Below are positions 6,072 through 7,475 of a DNA stretch of 7,475 nucleotides, piece by piece. Within the stretch, counting starts at the first letter, position 1. Every line of letters begins with the position of its first letter. Under the pieces are notes generated by a model, which ran no database searches, had not been told where the DNA came from, and was given only the letters and a program-made list of their open reading frames with translations. The translations under genes were made by a program, and so were the position numbers. The stretch comes from Bacteroidota bacterium (GTDB lineage Bacteria; Bacteroidota; Bacteroidia; JAADEI01): positions 1 through 7,475 of the forward strand of contig JAJRPU010000248.1 of assembly GCA_024280615.1 (NCBI GenBank), read 5' to 3'.

Positions 6072-7475
6072 TTATGCTATAAAGACTGATTTCATCCCTT
6101 CTTTATCAAACCAGAATGCTCTATACTCTTTGCCTGCAATCTCTGTTAGAGACTTAGTTGTATACAGTTTCAGCTCAACCATGATATTTAGTTTATCTTT
6201 TCCGCGTTGGATTTTAAATATCTTTGGTCTATTGCTGTTATCCATAAATAGCGTTCTGAAACCGTCAATCTTGTTCAAATAAGAAGAAAATGCATCTCCT
6301 TTAGGGTCTACAAAAAGAATGCGGTACTCTGTACCCTTCTGAAACCAGAAAATAAAATCAGGAATAAAGCGCCTTAATTCGCCTGAAAAAAAGTATGGTA
6401 TATACACATCATCTAAGTGTTCATCCAACTTACTAAACATCCACCAGTCATAATGTTTGTCTATTTCATCAAGAATAGAAATAAGATGTTTTAAGAACTC
6501 ATGCTCACTTGCAACGTCAATTATGTGCTTTATCCATTCCACAGGTCTATTTGTGTAAATTATCGGGATATAGTAGTGTTGTAGTAATTTTCTGAACTTA
6601 ACACCATCTAAATCCTGCTCTATCAACCTTTCTATGGCTTTCTCTATGTCTTGTTTTGACAAACCAGCTCCCTCCAACGATTGAATAGTAGTGATAATTT
6701 TGCTTTCATTTAAATTTTTCACTTTTTCCATCACCTTCGCAACCTTATCTTTATAATCCTTTCGCACCTTTATCTGCCTAAAATGTATAATTTTATCATT
6801 GACTGGGACGAAGCTGTCCACATCGCTTTGTTCAGTTTTTGTATACAATGCTAATTGTTTTATTATGCTATCAATACTTACAAAGTTTTTGTAATCATCT
6901 GTATAAACATACTTCTCTGGATGTTTAATTACAGTGAATATGTCTTCATACTCTTCTACGTCTATACCGTGCTCTATTAAAAACCTTTCCCGAGGCATTA
7001 GAGTAAAATATTGTTGCATCAAAGACAGATTTGCTTCACTCATAAGAAATTTAGGAGGAGAATCTGCTTCAACTACACGCGTAGTTTCCTTCTTGTATGT
7101 AGGAACAAGCAAAATAATTTTATCACAACAAATCCTTGGATTACCAAAAAGTGAGACCGTCTCGTACTCTCCCGTTCGTTTTATTATTTGAATCTCTTCA
7201 AGAACCTTTTCAATAGCCTCCTTATTAGTTGCCGTAATAAACAAAGTCTCTAATAAAGCTATTTCTGGCAATACGTCCGAAGTGCTAATTTTGAGTTCCT
7301 GTAAAGTGTTAGCGAAACTAAGGCGCTTTCTATAGTTCCTTAAAGGTTCTATCCTGATTCCTCTACCAATGGATTGTAAAATAAACTTTTGGGCATCCTG
7401 CTTGCCTATGTTGAAATATGTTATGATATTGGGGCGATTGCTATCCCAACCTTCATAAAAAGCACGACTGCCTAA
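6072..7475 (-). CDS. Type III restriction enzyme Res-like subunit, C-terminal part (5' end beyond the window)
   Basis: This is the C-terminal 467 residues of a superfamily 2 helicase-nuclease. The frame is open to the right edge, so the in-frame TTG at 7271 is not its start. The first visible residues hold late helicase motifs: SRAFYEGWDSNRPNII (visible 3-18) and motif VI, QSIGRGIR (34-41, bases 7353-7376). A linker region follows that is predicted helical and rich in lysine and glutamate. Near the end is a PD-(D/E)XK nuclease site: PDFIFWF (from visible 372) and VDPKG (from 389), giving catalytic D373, D390 and K392 (bases 6300-6362). In type III systems Res cuts DNA after ATP-driven movement and needs the Mod methyltransferase for recognition. 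mod would be expected past the right edge. Sampled lines average about 31% G+C, below the rest of the window, which fits horizontal transfer. A solitary helicase-nuclease of another defence system is the alternative. Confidence 0.85.
   Translation of the reverse strand, partial: LGSRAFYEGWDSNRPNIITYFNIGKQDAQKFILQSIGRGIRIEPLRNYRKRLSFANTLQELKISTSDVLPEIALLETLFITATNKEAIEKVLEEIQIIKRTGEYETVSLFGNPRICCDKIILLVPTYKKETTRVVEADSPPKFLMSEANLSLMQQYFTLMPRERFLIEHGIDVEEYEDIFTVIKHPEKYVYTDDYKNFVSIDSIIKQLALYTKTEQSDVDSFVPVNDKIIHFRQIKVRKDYKDKVAKVMEKVKNLNESKIITTIQSLEGAGLSKQDIEKAIERLIEQDLDGVKFRKLLQHYYIPIIYTNRPVEWIKHIIDVASEHEFLKHLISILDEIDKHYDWWMFSKLDEHLDDVYIPYFFSGELRRFIPDFIFWFQKGTEYRILFVDPKGDAFSSYLNKIDGFRTLFMDNSNRPKIFKIQRGKDKLNIMVELKLYTTKSLTEIAGKEYRAFWFDKEGMKSVFIA
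6300..6362 (-). other. PD-(D/E)XK nuclease active-site region of the Res-like protein
   Basis: The codons for P-D at the start of PDFIFWF and for D-P-K in VDPKG bracket this stretch, with 16 residues between the first aspartate and the second. Hydrophobic strands surround both, as in PD-(D/E)XK folds. The second acidic residue is aspartate rather than the glutamate commonest in type III Res proteins. This is permitted by the motif definition, so the nuclease is probably active. Confidence 0.7.

Noticed and set aside
6072..7271. A 399-residue protein starting at TTG 7271
   Set aside because: The frame stays open to 7475, and the upstream codons encode helicase motif VI (QSIGRGIR) and the GWDSNRPN segment. 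TTG 7271 is therefore an internal leucine codon.

Overview
The window appears to come from a member of the Bacteroidota or a neighbouring FCB-group lineage, with moderate to low G+C. Four things suggest this. The signal peptidase is the long Bacteroidota form, with an insertion of roughly 150 residues between its lysine box and its C-terminal GDNR box. The glutamyl-tRNA synthetase carries the extra segment after KLSKR (about residues 268-298) that I associate with Bacteroidota enzymes. Two spacers hold sequences close to the Bacteroidota promoter -7 consensus TAnnTTTG. Translation starts with and without a Shine-Dalgarno sequence are mixed. The genus cannot be named from this window.

Left half (plus strand, 1-2960): a tight run of three genes. 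The 3' part of a type I signal peptidase gene (lepB; its start lies off the left edge) overlaps gltX by 4 bases (ATGA). gltX overlaps a 187-codon gene of unknown function by 23 bases. They are probably one transcript linking preprotein processing, Glu-tRNA charging and an unrecognised small protein. A 40-base convergent spacer follows (2961-3000), with no convincing terminator.

Right half (minus strand, 3001-7475): read in its own direction, this begins with the C-terminal 467 residues of a large helicase-nuclease that resembles the Res subunit of type III restriction enzymes. It has helicase motif VI, QSIGRGIR, and a PD...DPK nuclease site, and its N-terminal part runs off the right edge. 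After 52 bases comes class II fumarase (fumC). After 61 more bases, measured to the farthest possible start, comes a two-domain protein joining an aminoglycoside-phosphotransferase-like kinase to a P-loop kinase. Both spacers contain plausible Bacteroidota promoters, so fumC and the kinase are probably transcribed separately.

The metabolic and housekeeping genes look ordinary. The restriction fragment is clearly more AT-rich in the lines I counted, about 31% G+C against about 44% in fumC, which fits a horizontally acquired defence locus beginning at the right edge. The points that most deserve a second look are this restriction locus, the unknown gene coupled to gltX, and a palindrome lying on the putative fumC promoter. 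I saw no tRNA, rRNA, CRISPR array, insertion sequence or sizeable repeat, and no gene-free stretch longer than about 80 bases.
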